DNA from: Paenibacillaceae bacterium
Lineage (GTDB): Bacteria; Bacillota; Bacilli; Paenibacillales; NBRC-103111
Assembly: GCA_029256185.1 (NCBI GenBank)
Contig: JAQSYI010000002.1
Span: forward strand, 186,001 to 250,000
Length of the DNA stretch: 64,000 nt
Direction: 5' to 3'
Notes under the pieces: model-generated
Seen by the model: only the letters and a program-made list of their open reading frames with translations
What the model was told of the DNA's origin: nothing
Database searches by the model: none
Made by a program: the position numbers and the translations under genes
In this document: one piece after another, positions 7,574-17,114 of the stretch
How positions within the stretch are numbered: the stretch's first letter is position 1
How the letters are laid out: every line of letters starts with the position of its first letter

Positions 7574-9310
7574 ATGGAGACATTGTTGGAAGTGAAGCAT
7601 TTATCCGTTTCATTCTTTATCCGGGACAAGGAAGTGGAAGCTGTACGGGACGTCAGCTTCCAGTTGCGCCGCGGGGAAACTCTCGGCATTGTAGGTGAAT
7701 CCGGCAGCGGCAAAAGCGTGACCGCACGCACCATCATGCGCCTTCTGCCCTCACCGCCGTCTATGGTCAAGGGGGGACAGGTTCTTTTTCAAGGAGAAGA
7801 CCTGGCCGGCAAGTCTGCTCTGGAGATGGAAGCGATCCGGGGCCGGGACATCGGGATGATCTTCCAGGACCCGCTCTCTTCCCTGAATCCGACGATGCGG
7901 ATCGGGCGCCAGATTGAAGAAAGTCTGGTCAAGCACCGGGGACTCTCCGCCCAGGAAGCCCGGCGGGAAGGCCTGGAGATGCTTAAGATGGTGGGTATTC
8001 CCAACAGTGAATCCCGCTATAACCAATATCCCCACGAATTCTCCGGCGGCATGCGGCAGCGGGTGATGATCGCCATCGCCTTGGCTTGCCGCCCGTCTCT
8101 GCTTATTGCCGACGAACCCACTACCGCTCTGGATGTGACTATCCAGGCGCAGATTCTCCACCAGATGAAGGAGCTGCAGCGGCAATTGGGTACCGCCATC
8201 ATTCTGATCACCCACGATCTGAGTGTGGTGGCAGGCATGTGCGACCGGGTGGTCGTGATGAAGGAGGGAGAGATTGTGGAGGAAGGCATGACGGAGGAGA
8301 TTTTCGCTTCCCCTCAGCATCCCTACACCCGCAATCTGCTTCATGCCCTGCCCCGTCTGGATGAGAAGAAGCGGCCTAAGGCAGCTCCGGGGGTTCTGCG
8401 CAACCCCCACGAAGGGCCTCTGCTTGAGGTGCGCTCTCTGCGGCAGTTTTTTGACATGGGCAAGGGACAGATCGTCAAGGCGGTGAACGACATCAGCTTT
8501 GACATCCGCGCCGGCGAAACCTTGGGCGTGGTGGGAGAGTCGGGCAGCGGCAAGTCCACCACCGGCCGGGCGATTCTCCGGCTGAACGAGCCGAGCGGCG
8601 GAGAGGTGCTGTTCAAGGGCATCCCCTTGAACCGGCTGAACCGCAAGGAGATGAAGATCATGCGGCGGCATATGCAGATGATCTTCCAGGACCCCTATGC
8701 TTCCTTGAACCCCCGGCTGCGGGTGGCCGATATTATCGGCGAAGCTCTGAATGTCCACGGGATGGCCAGCGGCAAGCTGGCCCGGCAGAAACGGGTCGAG
8801 GAGCTGCTGGAGATGGTGGGCTTAAGCGCCTCCCATGCGCCGCGCTATCCGCACGAGTTCTCCGGCGGCCAGCGCCAGCGTATCGGGATCGCCCGGACCT
8901 TGGCGGTGGAGCCGGAGTTTATCGTCTGCGACGAGCCTCTGTCCGCGCTGGACGTGTCGATTCAGGCGCAGATTGTGAAGCTGCTCGAAGAGCTGCAGCA
9001 GCGGCTGGGCTTGACCTATCTGTTCATCGCCCATGACCTTTCCATGGTGAAGCATATCAGTGACCGGGTGGCTGTTATGTACAAGGGCAAGATTGTAGAG
9101 TTGGCGGAGAGCGGGGAGCTGTACGCCAATCCGCTGCATCCGTACACCCAGTCGCTGCTTGCAGCCATCCCCGTTCCCGATCCGGCGGTGGAAAAGAAGA
9201 AGCGGTACGTTCCCCCCGCCGAATCCGGCAAGGCTGATCCGTACAGCCTGGAACGCTCCCGCTTCATAGAGGTTAGCCGGGGGCATTGGCTGGCTGTGGC
9301 GGAGGGCTGA
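7574..9310 (+). CDS. Fused DppD-DppF-type double ATPase of ABC importer
   Basis: Cytoplasmic energy-coupling subunit of the peptide/nickel-type importer whose membrane and binding subunits are encoded divergently. Two complete ATPase domains lie in one 578-residue chain. Domain 1 has Walker A GESGSGKS near residue 43, signature SGGMRQR and Walker [12 protein letters not shown]. Domain 2 has GESGSGKS near residue 325, SGGQRQR and [11 protein letters not shown]. Each domain ends with the oligopeptide-transporter extension ([12 protein letters not shown] and [12 protein letters not shown]). Such fusions resemble GsiA/YejF. The open frame runs further upstream, but the ATG at 7574, preceded by GGGTGAG, is where homology begins. 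Confidence 0.92.
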   Translation: METLLEVKHLSVSFFIRDKEVEAVRDVSFQLRRGETLGIVGESGSGKSVTARTIMRLLPSPPSMVKGGQVLFQGEDLAGKSALEMEAIRGRDIGMIFQDPLSSLNPTMRIGRQIEESLVKHRGLSAQEARREGLEMLKMVGIPNSESRYNQYPHEFSGGMRQRVMIAIALACRPSLLIADEPTTALDVTIQAQILHQMKELQRQLGTAIILITHDLSVVAGMCDRVVVMKEGEIVEEGMTEEIFASPQHPYTRNLLHALPRLDEKKRPKAAPGVLRNPHEGPLLEVRSLRQFFDMGKGQIVKAVNDISFDIRAGETLGVVGESGSGKSTTGRAILRLNEPSGGEVLFKGIPLNRLNRKEMKIMRRHMQMIFQDPYASLNPRLRVADIIGEALNVHGMASGKLARQKRVEELLEMVGLSASHAPRYPHEFSGGQRQRIGIARTLAVEPEFIVCDEPLSALDVSIQAQIVKLLEELQQRLGLTYLFIAHDLSMVKHISDRVAVMYKGKIVELAESGELYANPLHPYTQSLLAAIPVPDPAVEKKKRYVPPAESGKADPYSLERSRFIEVSRGHWLAVAEG

Positions 9311-9369
9311 GGCAGCAAGGGTAAGGTAGGCTGCGGTTCATGCCACGCCGTTGCACGCAGGGCCTAGCC

Positions 9370-9403
9370 AAAAGGAGGTGCGCCAGTTGGCGCACCTCCT
9401 TTT
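9370..9403. terminator. Bidirectional terminator
   Basis: A perfect 16-bp stem (AAAAGGAGGTGCGCCA at 9370-9385, complement at 9388-9403) with T-rich flanks on both sides lies between the rightward ATPase gene and the leftward beta-helix gene. The two-base gap at the centre means the real loop is somewhat larger. Confidence 0.85.
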
Positions 9404-9482
9404 GCTGTGTTTTTCAACCGACATTCACGCCGCAGTTTCCAGGTTTCACCTATTCGCAAGTGTGCTCACAGCTATCTGCCCG

Positions 9483-12023
9483 TTACTGCAACAAGGTCTC
9501 CGCCCATTCCCGAAGCTCGCTGATCTGCTGCACAGTCAGTGCTTCTCCCGCCTGCTCCAGCATTTCCAGATAATCCTGCAGGGCTTGGATGGCGGTCTCC
9601 AGATTTTCAGTAAGGGCTTCGCTATAGGCCGCCTCGGCTTCATTCTGCAGCAGGTAGTCCGCTGTCTGGAGCAGCAGCTCCCCGATACCGGCGGTAATGG
9701 CTGGTCCCGGCACCTTAATATCCGTATCCGGATCAAGATTTGGCGCCGTATGCAGGTAGGCATTGTTTTCCGTGAAGGCGACCAGATTGTTCAATTGGCT
9801 CACGCCTGGCGTGCGGAATACATAGTTTTGGGCCAGAAGCTGTCTCTGTCCACCCTCAGGGGTAATATATACGCTATAGACGTTCATGGGCAGATTCACC
9901 GCCATAATTACTTTGTACACCTTGCCTGCTTCATACGGAACCGACACGTTCGAGCTATAGGTCGTACCATTCCGGACATCGAAGTACCCTTGGGGATTCA
10001 TCCGCAGGATGGCCGACATATTGGCATAGCTGCTGACAGGGCCGGAAGAGAGAGCGATGGTCCCGTCCATATTATTAGCCATTGGTATCACATCAAACTC
10101 GACCAAAAAGGCGCCGTTCTGCGGATCGAACGGATAATTGCGGTGAATTTCATTATTGCTGGTAAAGTACGGGTTATCCGATACGACAAACTCCACGATG
10201 TTGGATTGGGAGCTTTGATTCTCGCTGTTGTAGACCATGGCGGATACCGTGTAATTGCCTGCTTCGACGGCCAAATAGTCATATGAATACGGCAAGCTGA
10301 TATCTTCTCCAACCTTCTCGTCATTGATAAAAAACTCCACCCGCTCCACAGGAAGCCGGAAATCACGGGCGCTGGCGGCAAGTGTAATCATCGTCCCCGG
10401 CGCGAATGCCGCACCCGGCTGCGGATTGGTCAAGGTTATGATTGGCGGGATCGGCGCAGGAGTGCCCATAAACTCATATGGCCCTATATCCCAATTACTC
10501 CCGGCAGGACGAAATTGGCCGTCCTTGTCGCGACTGAACAAGGGCCGCGCCTGTCCGGAATTGATGGCCGGAGAGTTGGCCATCAAGCGGTAGTCGTCAT
10601 TCTCCGCAGCTGCAAATTGCGGGTCCAGTCCGATAATATCATTGGCGCCCGGGGTGGACGGCGACGGGGTATTATGGAACAGATTATAGTCGGCATCAAT
10701 CGTGGCGCCGCTCAAGGCCCCCACCGATGCCGTGCTGTGATTCATAAGGATGTTGTTGCGCACGATGCCGGATCCACCCGTTCCCACCATCATTACGCCG
10801 TAGATGGCGTTGTCGCCAATGAACAGATTGTTCTCCACCACCATATTGGGAATTCCGCCGTTTGCCTTGCCGGCAGCGATCGCCCAAGTGGTATAGCCGA
10901 CAAATGTGCTGTTGCGGATCGTCCAATCGGATGCATGATAAGTGCCGCCGGGACCATACCGGTCATTCTCCATCATGATCGCCTGATGCACCCAGCCTTC
11001 ATGCCGGTGGTTTTCGATCAGAATATGGCGGGCCTGCTCCTGATTGTCATCATAGGTCTGGAACACATCGGCATGCATCGCGCCTATGTTCTCCTCCAGT
11101 GTTCCATGCGTATAATTGCCCCGGTAGATATGATAGGAGCCCAGGACCCGGAAGAAATCTCCCGAACCGGAATACCCGTTCAGTTTAATATCCTCGATCT
11201 CATTGTTCTCGATGATCAGGTGATTGGCTGTTGCCGTGACCCCCGTACTCACACTGGAAATGTGATTATTGGCCACGTAAGCATATTCCGCTCCGGCGCG
11301 GAACGCAACGCCCGCCCCGGCGAAATTGCGGATGACATTATTCACTACACTGGAATATATGCCGTCGATGCGAACTGCCGCATTGTTACGGTAGGTTTCT
11401 CCCATTTTCCCATCGAAGGTCAGTCCCTCCACCCATAGATAATTGCCCACCAGTTGGGTTTGTCCGGCAATCAACACCTCTTCCCCTTCGGCTGCACGTA
11501 TGGTAATTCCCTGGTCGCTGTTGCCGGAGGAAACCATCCGGAACCAGTCATAGGTGCCTCCCCTGATCTCGATGACTTGTCCTGCCTTGGATGCATTCAG
11601 CGCTAGCTGAATCGAAGTATAATTCCCGCCGCCGGCGGCATCCACAATCTTTATGGCACTGGCGTCATAGGTGATCGCCTGATCGGCCTCGCTTGCCGCG
11701 GACACCTGATTGTCATATCCGCTGGCCACAACCGTAAAGCTGTAGGTGGTAGACGGTTGCAAATAAGTAGCCTGATAAACATTCACCGGTGTACGGGCCC
11801 ATTCAACACCGTTAGCATAGATGACGTATTCCTCAATATTGCTTTCATCACCGGGCAAGTCCCAGACTAAGAAAGCTTCTGAATCCGATATCGCAAACGC
11901 TTCCAAGTTTTGCGGCTGAGAGGGTAGCGCAGCACTCGCCATTGCCTTCTCTTGCTGGGGCCAACCCAGAACAACCAGCCATGCCAAACCAATTGCGATG
12001 ATGGTACAAATCCTTCTTCTCAT
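9483..12023 (-). CDS. Secreted right-handed beta-helix protein, probable polysaccharide lyase
   Basis: Predicted extracellular carbohydrate-active protein of about 846 residues. Order: signal peptide (residues 1-30), a fibronectin type III domain (about 33-118), a right-handed parallel beta-helix (about 125-500) with the repetitive ENNxI/VRNN pattern (VVENNLFIG, IVRNNILMN), a bacterial Ig-like domain (about 510-600), a LamG-like beta domain (about 610-760), and a helical C-terminal tail. GAMHADVFQTY and NHRHEG in the helix are candidate active-site segments. Of two Met codons at 12032 and 12023, the second has better spacing from the AGGAG site. It is the last gene of locus 1, with its own promoter and downstream of the GH88 gene, consistent with acting first on an acidic polysaccharide. 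Lyase activity is inferred from context. Confidence 0.8.
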   Translation of the reverse strand: MRRRICTIIAIGLAWLVVLGWPQQEKAMASAALPSQPQNLEAFAISDSEAFLVWDLPGDESNIEEYVIYANGVEWARTPVNVYQATYLQPSTTYSFTVVASGYDNQVSAASEADQAITYDASAIKIVDAAGGGNYTSIQLALNASKAGQVIEIRGGTYDWFRMVSSGNSDQGITIRAAEGEEVLIAGQTQLVGNYLWVEGLTFDGKMGETYRNNAAVRIDGIYSSVVNNVIRNFAGAGVAFRAGAEYAYVANNHISSVSTGVTATANHLIIENNEIEDIKLNGYSGSGDFFRVLGSYHIYRGNYTHGTLEENIGAMHADVFQTYDDNQEQARHILIENHRHEGWVHQAIMMENDRYGPGGTYHASDWTIRNSTFVGYTTWAIAAGKANGGIPNMVVENNLFIGDNAIYGVMMVGTGGSGIVRNNILMNHSTASVGALSGATIDADYNLFHNTPSPSTPGANDIIGLDPQFAAAENDDYRLMANSPAINSGQARPLFSRDKDGQFRPAGSNWDIGPYEFMGTPAPIPPIITLTNPQPGAAFAPGTMITLAASARDFRLPVERVEFFINDEKVGEDISLPYSYDYLAVEAGNYTVSAMVYNSENQSSQSNIVEFVVSDNPYFTSNNEIHRNYPFDPQNGAFLVEFDVIPMANNMDGTIALSSGPVSSYANMSAILRMNPQGYFDVRNGTTYSSNVSVPYEAGKVYKVIMAVNLPMNVYSVYITPEGGQRQLLAQNYVFRTPGVSQLNNLVAFTENNAYLHTAPNLDPDTDIKVPGPAITAGIGELLLQTADYLLQNEAEAAYSEALTENLETAIQALQDYLEMLEQAGEALTVQQISELREWAETLLQ

Positions 12024-12090
12024 CCCTTGCATTCTCCTCTCGATTTGTATTCCCTTTTCTTACGTCCTCCTCCCTCGTTGTGATGTGATA

Positions 12091-12120
12091 AGTATAGGAG
12101 GTTCTCCTTATTTATGTAAA
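12091..12120 (-). promoter_or_regulatory. Promoter of beta-helix gene
   Basis: On the minus strand TTTACA (12115-12120) and TATACT (12091-12096) are 18 bp apart, a good SigA-type promoter 68 bp before the gene. The spacer ends in CTCC and the downstream base run is TATACTTA, as in the promoter of the binding-protein gene at 16950-16979. Confidence 0.65.
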
Positions 12121-12175
12121 TATATCATTCCTCCGATCGTTGAATGTGGCTACGATATGTGCATACTCGCAGCTT

Positions 12176-13330
12176 TCACTCCACAACCGGCGATAATGAA
12201 CGCTCATACCAGTACCCGGTGAGTCCTCTCTCCAGCCTCATCAGGGCTTCCAAATAGAAATAATCTCCCCAGATGGTGTAATCATCCGTAGCCACTCCTT
12301 GCTTAACCACGTAAGAACCATGCTTTATCAAGCCCTCAGCGTGCTCTTCCCCAATGGTGGAATTATGGCGGACGAGCCCGTGCATGATAAGGTTCACCGC
12401 TTGAGCAAGCTTATCGTGCGCAGGATCGTCCTTCGGGAGAAAGCTGCAAATTTCCAGCATGCCGGCAGCGGCAATGGCCGATGCAGAGCTGTCCCGTTTC
12501 GTATCCCGCCCTTGGGGCACCTCGAAGTCCCAATATACTGCCCCATCCTCCGGAACCCGGTCTGCGAAATAAACCGCTAACCGTTTTGCCGTTTCCAGAT
12601 ACTCCTGCTTACGCAAGTAGTGATAGGCCAGCGCGAATCCATAGATGCCCCAAGCCTGTCCGCGCGTCCAGGTTGAGCCGTCCTGATCACCCTGATGCGT
12701 TCCGCCACGGACCGAGTCCCCTGTCAGCGGATCAAACCAGAAGGTGTGATACGTCGAGTCGTCTCCGCGCACGAGAAACCTCCTGCTCTTCTCCGTATGC
12801 CGGGCTGCTGCTTCATGAAAGTCAGGATCTCCGGTATGCTTATAGGCCCAATGCAGGAGCGGCAGGTTCATTAAACAATCGATAATAATGCGGCCCCCGT
12901 TAACCGGGTCATCCTTGGGTCCCCAGGCCTGCAGGACATTCATCTGTTCGCGCCAGCGCTTCAGCAGCATTCGGGCAGCTCCGATCGTCAACTGCTTGGC
13001 GTCTTCATCCTGTTCTATCATCCATTGCGCCTTCGAAGACAATGAGAACAGAAATCCCAGGTCATGGGTGTCTGTGTGCTCTTCTTTCTCCAACCGCTCG
13101 CGGTAGCTGCCGATTGTACGGGCTGCTGCATCACGGAACACCGGGTCTTGCGAATATTCGTAGCTCAACCACAGCATTCCCGTCCAGAATCCTTGCGTCC
13201 ATCCTTTCGAATTCCGCATGAGCACGTATTTGCTGCTGCTGTTCAAGCTGACATCCGGGAATTGATCACCGAACCGCCCGATATTAGCTTTTGTTACACG
13301 CAATGCTTCCTCAATAGCTTGTTTCCACAT
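12176..13330 (-). CDS. GH88 unsaturated glucuronyl/galacturonyl hydrolase
   Basis: Cytoplasmic enzyme that hydrates and removes the 4,5-unsaturated uronic acid left at the non-reducing end by polysaccharide lyases. Length (384 residues), lack of signal peptide and motifs fit GH88. Asp90 in the THDLGF motif and Asp151 in RIIIDCLMNLPLL correspond closely to Asp88 and Asp149 of the Bacillus GL1 enzyme, and SVRGGTHQG and STWTRGQAWGIYG match the substrate-binding region. GH105 is the close alternative but the Asp spacing favours GH88. It is encoded 66 bp downstream of the ABC permeases of locus 1, so imported unsaturated oligosaccharides are its probable substrates. Confidence 0.92.
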   Translation of the reverse strand: MWKQAIEEALRVTKANIGRFGDQFPDVSLNSSSKYVLMRNSKGWTQGFWTGMLWLSYEYSQDPVFRDAAARTIGSYRERLEKEEHTDTHDLGFLFSLSSKAQWMIEQDEDAKQLTIGAARMLLKRWREQMNVLQAWGPKDDPVNGGRIIIDCLMNLPLLHWAYKHTGDPDFHEAAARHTEKSRRFLVRGDDSTYHTFWFDPLTGDSVRGGTHQGDQDGSTWTRGQAWGIYGFALAYHYLRKQEYLETAKRLAVYFADRVPEDGAVYWDFEVPQGRDTKRDSSASAIAAAGMLEICSFLPKDDPAHDKLAQAVNLIMHGLVRHNSTIGEEHAEGLIKHGSYVVKQGVATDDYTIWGDYFYLEALMRLERGLTGYWYERSLSPVVE

Positions 13331-13396
13331 GCTGCTTCCTCCTCCGTTTGGATGACTCTCTGATAACCTCTATCTGTCTGCGCCGCCTCCTGACCA

Positions 13397-14257
13397 TCAG
13401 CCTTTAACAGCCCCGATCAACATTCCCTTCACAAAATACTTTTGCAAAAACGGGTAAATCATCACGATGGGCAGAATCGTCAGAATGACCGCCGCCATCT
13501 TCACGCTCTCCGGAGAAGTGATGGAAGAAGCTCCGCCGGAGCTGGCCAACGTTTCCTCGTTCAGCATTCCGTTCAAGATAACCTGCAGGACGTACTTCTT
13601 GGAATCATTGATGTAGATGATGCCGGGCAAATATTCGTTCCACCTCATGACCGCATACATTAATCCCACTGCCGCCAGTACGGCCTTGGACAAGGGGAGG
13701 GCGATACGGAACAGAATGTACATGTCGTTTGCTCCGTCTATTTTGGCAGATTCAATCAATTCTTCCGGAATGCCCTTGAAAAACTTAATCATGATAATCA
13801 AGAAATAAACAACGACTGCGCCCGGCACCATTAAAGCCCACAACGTGTTGACCATATTCAATTTGCTGACCAGGATGTAGGTGGGAATCAAGCCTCCGCT
13901 GAACAGCATCGTAAAGAAAATGACGCTGAAAAAGAGTCTGCGCCCCTTCAATTGGGCCTTGGACAACGGATACGCGCAGCCGATGGTCAACAGCATACTG
14001 ATCAAGGTGCCGCCAACGGTAACGATAATCGAGTTCGTAAAACCCACATACAAAAACTTCTGGTTTAATACGTATTTGTAAGTATCCAACGAGAAGACCC
14101 GGGGATACAGGTTAAGCCCCGTGGAGCTGGGAGCAATGGGATCATTGAAGGAATACATAAGCACGTACCAAAAAGGGTACAGCATCAGGATGCCGAGCAA
14201 AACAAAAAGGGAATAATTGAACACAGAAAACCACTGCCAGCGTTTAACCGTCGTCAT
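13397..14257 (-). CDS. Carbohydrate ABC permease, LplC/YtcP type
   Basis: Integral membrane subunit of the locus 1 sugar importer, 286 residues with six predicted membrane segments. Family marks are the N-terminal SFNDPIAPSSTGLNLYP periplasmic-type loop, FFTMLFSGGLIPTYI and the EAA loop IDGANDMYILFRIALPLSK that binds the shared ATPase. The C-terminus FLQKYFVKGMLIGAVKG is diagnostic of the LplC family. Its start codon overlaps the stop of the upstream permease by one base (position 14257), indicating translational coupling. No ATPase gene is present in the locus; such importers use a shared MsmX-like ATPase encoded elsewhere. Confidence 0.94.
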   Translation of the reverse strand: MTTVKRWQWFSVFNYSLFVLLGILMLYPFWYVLMYSFNDPIAPSSTGLNLYPRVFSLDTYKYVLNQKFLYVGFTNSIIVTVGGTLISMLLTIGCAYPLSKAQLKGRRLFFSVIFFTMLFSGGLIPTYILVSKLNMVNTLWALMVPGAVVVYFLIIMIKFFKGIPEELIESAKIDGANDMYILFRIALPLSKAVLAAVGLMYAVMRWNEYLPGIIYINDSKKYVLQVILNGMLNEETLASSGGASSITSPESVKMAAVILTILPIVMIYPFLQKYFVKGMLIGAVKG

Positions 14258-15198
14258 TACAGCAATCCCTCCTCACCGAACAGCTTGCTGACCCATTGCG
14301 CCAGTAAGATCAAGATCAACGCCACTACGGAATTGAACAACCCGATGGCCGTGGCGAAGCTGTAGTTGCCCTGCCTCAGGCCGAATTGATACACATACGT
14401 ATCGAAAATTTCACTGACGCTTCGCACGGCGGAATTTTGCATGACCAATACTTGCTCGAAGCCCGCATGCATAAGCGAGCCAATCTTCAAGATGAGGAGC
14501 ACGATAATGACATTACGGATCGCGGGCAAGGTAATATGCCAGATTTTGTGCCACCGGTTCGCACCGTCAATCGTGGCCGATTCGTATTGGGCTTGATCCA
14601 CCTGCGTAATAGCGGCCAGATAGATAATGCTCGACCAGCCCATCTCCTTCCACACATCGGAAGCGACCAGAATGGACCGGAAGTAACTGGGATCAGCCAA
14701 TATATTCTTGGCCGGCAATCCCGTCACGTCGTAGAACCAGCCCAGCAGTCCCTCGTTTGGCGACATAATGGCCAGAATAACTCCATAGATGACCACCCAG
14801 GAGATGAAGTGGGGTAAATAAAGAATCGTTTGAATGATTTTCTTGAAATAAACTCCTGCCATCTCGTTAATGAGAATCGCGAGCGCGATGGGCACCGGGA
14901 AGCCCCACATGATTTTATACAAACTGATCAGAATCGTATTGCGCAGCACCATCCAGAAATCCGGGGATGCGAATACCTGCCGGAACACCTCCAAGCCTAC
15001 CCATTCGCTGTTCCAGATTCCTTTGAAAATATTGAATTTCTGGAAGGCGATCACAATGCCGTAGATCGGCACGTATTTGAATACGATAAAATAAACAAGA
15101 CCCGGCAATAACATGAGATACAGATATTTATCCCTTAAGACCGCTTGCCAAAAAGCGTGGCGCCTCTCTTGCACGGTTAGAGCCGCAGACGATTTCAT
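14257..15198 (-). CDS. Carbohydrate ABC permease, LplB type
   Basis: First permease of the locus 1 importer, 313 residues and six membrane segments. The LplB family signature YLMLLPGLVYFIVFKYVPIYG follows a basic N-terminus; the EAA loop reads ATIDGANRWHKIWHITLPAI. It is paired with the LplC-type permease by an overlapping stop/start. The 98-bp gap from the binding-protein gene contains no obvious promoter, so one transcript is likely. Substrate is presumably an oligosaccharide released by the beta-helix enzyme. Confidence 0.94.
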   Translation of the reverse strand: MKSSAALTVQERRHAFWQAVLRDKYLYLMLLPGLVYFIVFKYVPIYGIVIAFQKFNIFKGIWNSEWVGLEVFRQVFASPDFWMVLRNTILISLYKIMWGFPVPIALAILINEMAGVYFKKIIQTILYLPHFISWVVIYGVILAIMSPNEGLLGWFYDVTGLPAKNILADPSYFRSILVASDVWKEMGWSSIIYLAAITQVDQAQYESATIDGANRWHKIWHITLPAIRNVIIVLLILKIGSLMHAGFEQVLVMQNSAVRSVSEIFDTYVYQFGLRQGNYSFATAIGLFNSVVALILILLAQWVSKLFGEEGLL

Positions 15199-15296
15199 CG
15201 GACTACACTCCCTTCTCTCCTCCTGCCGCTAAAGCAAAGGAGCGATTCTCCGCTCCTCTGCTCCTCGCGGCAAACTCTTTATACCCAGCCGTTATC

Positions 15297-16874
15297 CTAC
15301 TTTTTCCTGGCTTTATAAGCTTCGTTGATTTGGGCTGTCCATTCTTCTCCACCGCGCCGGTTCCATTCTTTGACGTAATCCGCGTACATATTGTCAATAG
15401 AACCCGTGCTCGTAATCATCTGCAGGACACGCTCCGATGCGAATTTGTTCAGATCCGTCACGTTAGGATTGTTCACGTACAAGCCATCTGTAGGATCCCG
15501 ATACGCAATCTCTTCCGCATATGCCTGCGCTTTGCGGAATTCGGGCGACGTATGGTCATAGAGCGGATAGAAAACGAGACGAATCTGCCCGATGCCTCTG
15601 GCATTTTTTTGTTCGTCCGTAATTTTCATTTTCACGACACCGTTCTCAACAGAATAATCTGTTCCCTCCACGCCGTAGTTATTAAAGCGGATCCCCTCTT
15701 CGGAGGAAAGGTAATCAATCAGACGAATAGCCGCTTCGGCATTCTTGGATTCCTTGAGAACTGACGTTTTCAACCAGCCGCGCTGCGTCAAGATTCTCGG
15801 TCCGACGACCGGATGTTCTGTTGCCGCCTTCAATACGCCGCCCAGAGCCATTTCCCCGGTCGGATTGCTTTCATGGAACGGCTTGTAATAATTGTTGATA
15901 TTCAGTGAATCGAAGATAAATTGGCGGTACGATGCGGTGCCCAGCTTGCCCGTCAGCAATTTGTCCTTAAACCGGCTGCCGTTATCTGTTACAAATTCGG
16001 GATCCATTACATTGTTCATGAACAGCCTGTTCATGAACTTGAGGGCTTCCAGCATCCCTGGGGCTACGCTGCTGTACACCAGTTTGTCGCCCCTCTGCAC
16101 CCATTGGCCCGGCAGAACACCGAACGCACCGAAAATTTGATCGTAGGGCTGCAGCTGCAGCTGGCCGCTGCTGGTATAGCCGCCGATGGCAAAGGTGTCT
16201 TTCTTGCCGTTTCCATCCGGATCCTTGTGGGTGAGCGCATCCGCTACGGTATAGAATTCCTCTACTGTTGTCGGCACGGACAGCCCCAGCTTATCGAGCC
16301 AATCCTTCCGGATCAAGGGTGTATTGTCCACATTTCCGTTTGCCCCCGCGTTTGGAACCGCATAGATGTTGCCGTCCGCATGAGTCATCGCATTCCAGAT
16401 GCCCTTCTCCCCATATTTCTTCAGATTAGGAGCCCGGTCAAAGTAGGTATTGATTGGCAACAACAAGCCGGAGTCGACAAACTTGGCTTCCGTGGAGTCG
16501 CTGGCATACATAATAACATCCGGCCGTTCCCCCGATGCCAGCATAATATTGAGCTTCTCTTCCAACTGGGCGCCGGGTATAGCGGTAATGTCCAGCTTGG
16601 TATTCGTCTTCTCTTCGATGTAATGGGTCGAGAAATTATCGAAGCTTAACCCCGCCACTGCTTCGAACAGAATGACCTTAAGTCTGGCCGGCTCTGCCGC
16701 TTTTGCTGTTGGCGCCGCTGCTGCCGTTGCCGGTGCCGCCGTATTCGAAGGAGACATACTGCTCTCCGCAGTTTCGTCAGATCCTGCACAACCGCTTAAC
16801 ACCGTTCCCAATACAGACAGTGCCGCCAGACCGATTCCAAGTTTGAAACTTCTGGTTTGATTCGTCATATCCAT
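15297..16874 (-). CDS. Extracellular sugar-binding lipoprotein, LplA type
   Basis: Substrate-binding subunit of the locus 1 importer, 525 residues, anchored by a lipobox VLSGC (Cys29) followed by an Ala/Ser-rich linker. The mature domain has the extended-ligand features of the Paenibacillus LplA-like family (PDVIMYASDS, LDKLGLSVPTTVEEFY, DPDGNGKKDTFAIGG, a C-terminal TSTGSIDNMYADYVKEWNRRGG). I chose the ATG at 16874, which follows GGGAGG; a further upstream in-frame Met has no ribosome binding site. The promoter at 16950-16979 precedes it. Clusters with both permeases. Confidence 0.93.
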   Translation of the reverse strand: MDMTNQTRSFKLGIGLAALSVLGTVLSGCAGSDETAESSMSPSNTAAPATAAAAPTAKAAEPARLKVILFEAVAGLSFDNFSTHYIEEKTNTKLDITAIPGAQLEEKLNIMLASGERPDVIMYASDSTEAKFVDSGLLLPINTYFDRAPNLKKYGEKGIWNAMTHADGNIYAVPNAGANGNVDNTPLIRKDWLDKLGLSVPTTVEEFYTVADALTHKDPDGNGKKDTFAIGGYTSSGQLQLQPYDQIFGAFGVLPGQWVQRGDKLVYSSVAPGMLEALKFMNRLFMNNVMDPEFVTDNGSRFKDKLLTGKLGTASYRQFIFDSLNINNYYKPFHESNPTGEMALGGVLKAATEHPVVGPRILTQRGWLKTSVLKESKNAEAAIRLIDYLSSEEGIRFNNYGVEGTDYSVENGVVKMKITDEQKNARGIGQIRLVFYPLYDHTSPEFRKAQAYAEEIAYRDPTDGLYVNNPNVTDLNKFASERVLQMITSTGSIDNMYADYVKEWNRRGGEEWTAQINEAYKARKK

Positions 16875-16949
16875 GAATCCTCCCTTTTTATGATGGCTAA
16901 CCGTTTCCTCCATACCTGCAGTGTAAGGGCTTTCAGTTAGTTGGCTTTA

Positions 16950-16979
16950 AGTATAGGAGATTCCAATCGGCGATGTAAA
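16950..16979 (-). promoter_or_regulatory. Promoter of locus 1 transport operon
   Basis: TTTACA (16974-16979) and TATACT (16950-16955) on the minus strand with an 18-bp spacer, 75 bp before the binding-protein start. It shares TTTACAT at the -35 end and CTCCTATACTTA at the -10 end with the promoter at 12091-12120, suggesting common control by the linked sensor-regulator. Confidence 0.65.
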
Positions 16980-17068
16980 TGAACGGTTACTACGATTGCT
17001 GTTCTTCTCTACTCAAAGCAAGAAAACCATGAGTACGATTCTATACAGAAACAATGATAAAATGAGAA

Positions 17069-17091
17069 AAGTCCCTTCTATCAAGGGACTT
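17069..17091 (-). terminator. Terminator after locus 1 regulator
   Basis: AAGTCCCTT (17069-17077) and AAGGGACTT (17083-17091) form a 9-bp stem followed on the minus strand by TTTTCTCATTTT, 24 bp after the regulator stop. The regulator and transport operon are thus separate transcripts. Confidence 0.7.
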
Positions 17092-17114
17092 CAGGAACTG
17101 GAGGACACCGCTAT

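Noticed and set aside
7751..8758. 335-codon minus-strand frame
   Set aside because: Antisense to the two-domain ATPase with perfect Walker motifs; no family match and no site upstream.
9351..11438. Two long plus-strand frames (311 and 307 codons)
   Set aside because: Both are antisense to the beta-helix gene; low-complexity shadow peptides without recognisable domains.
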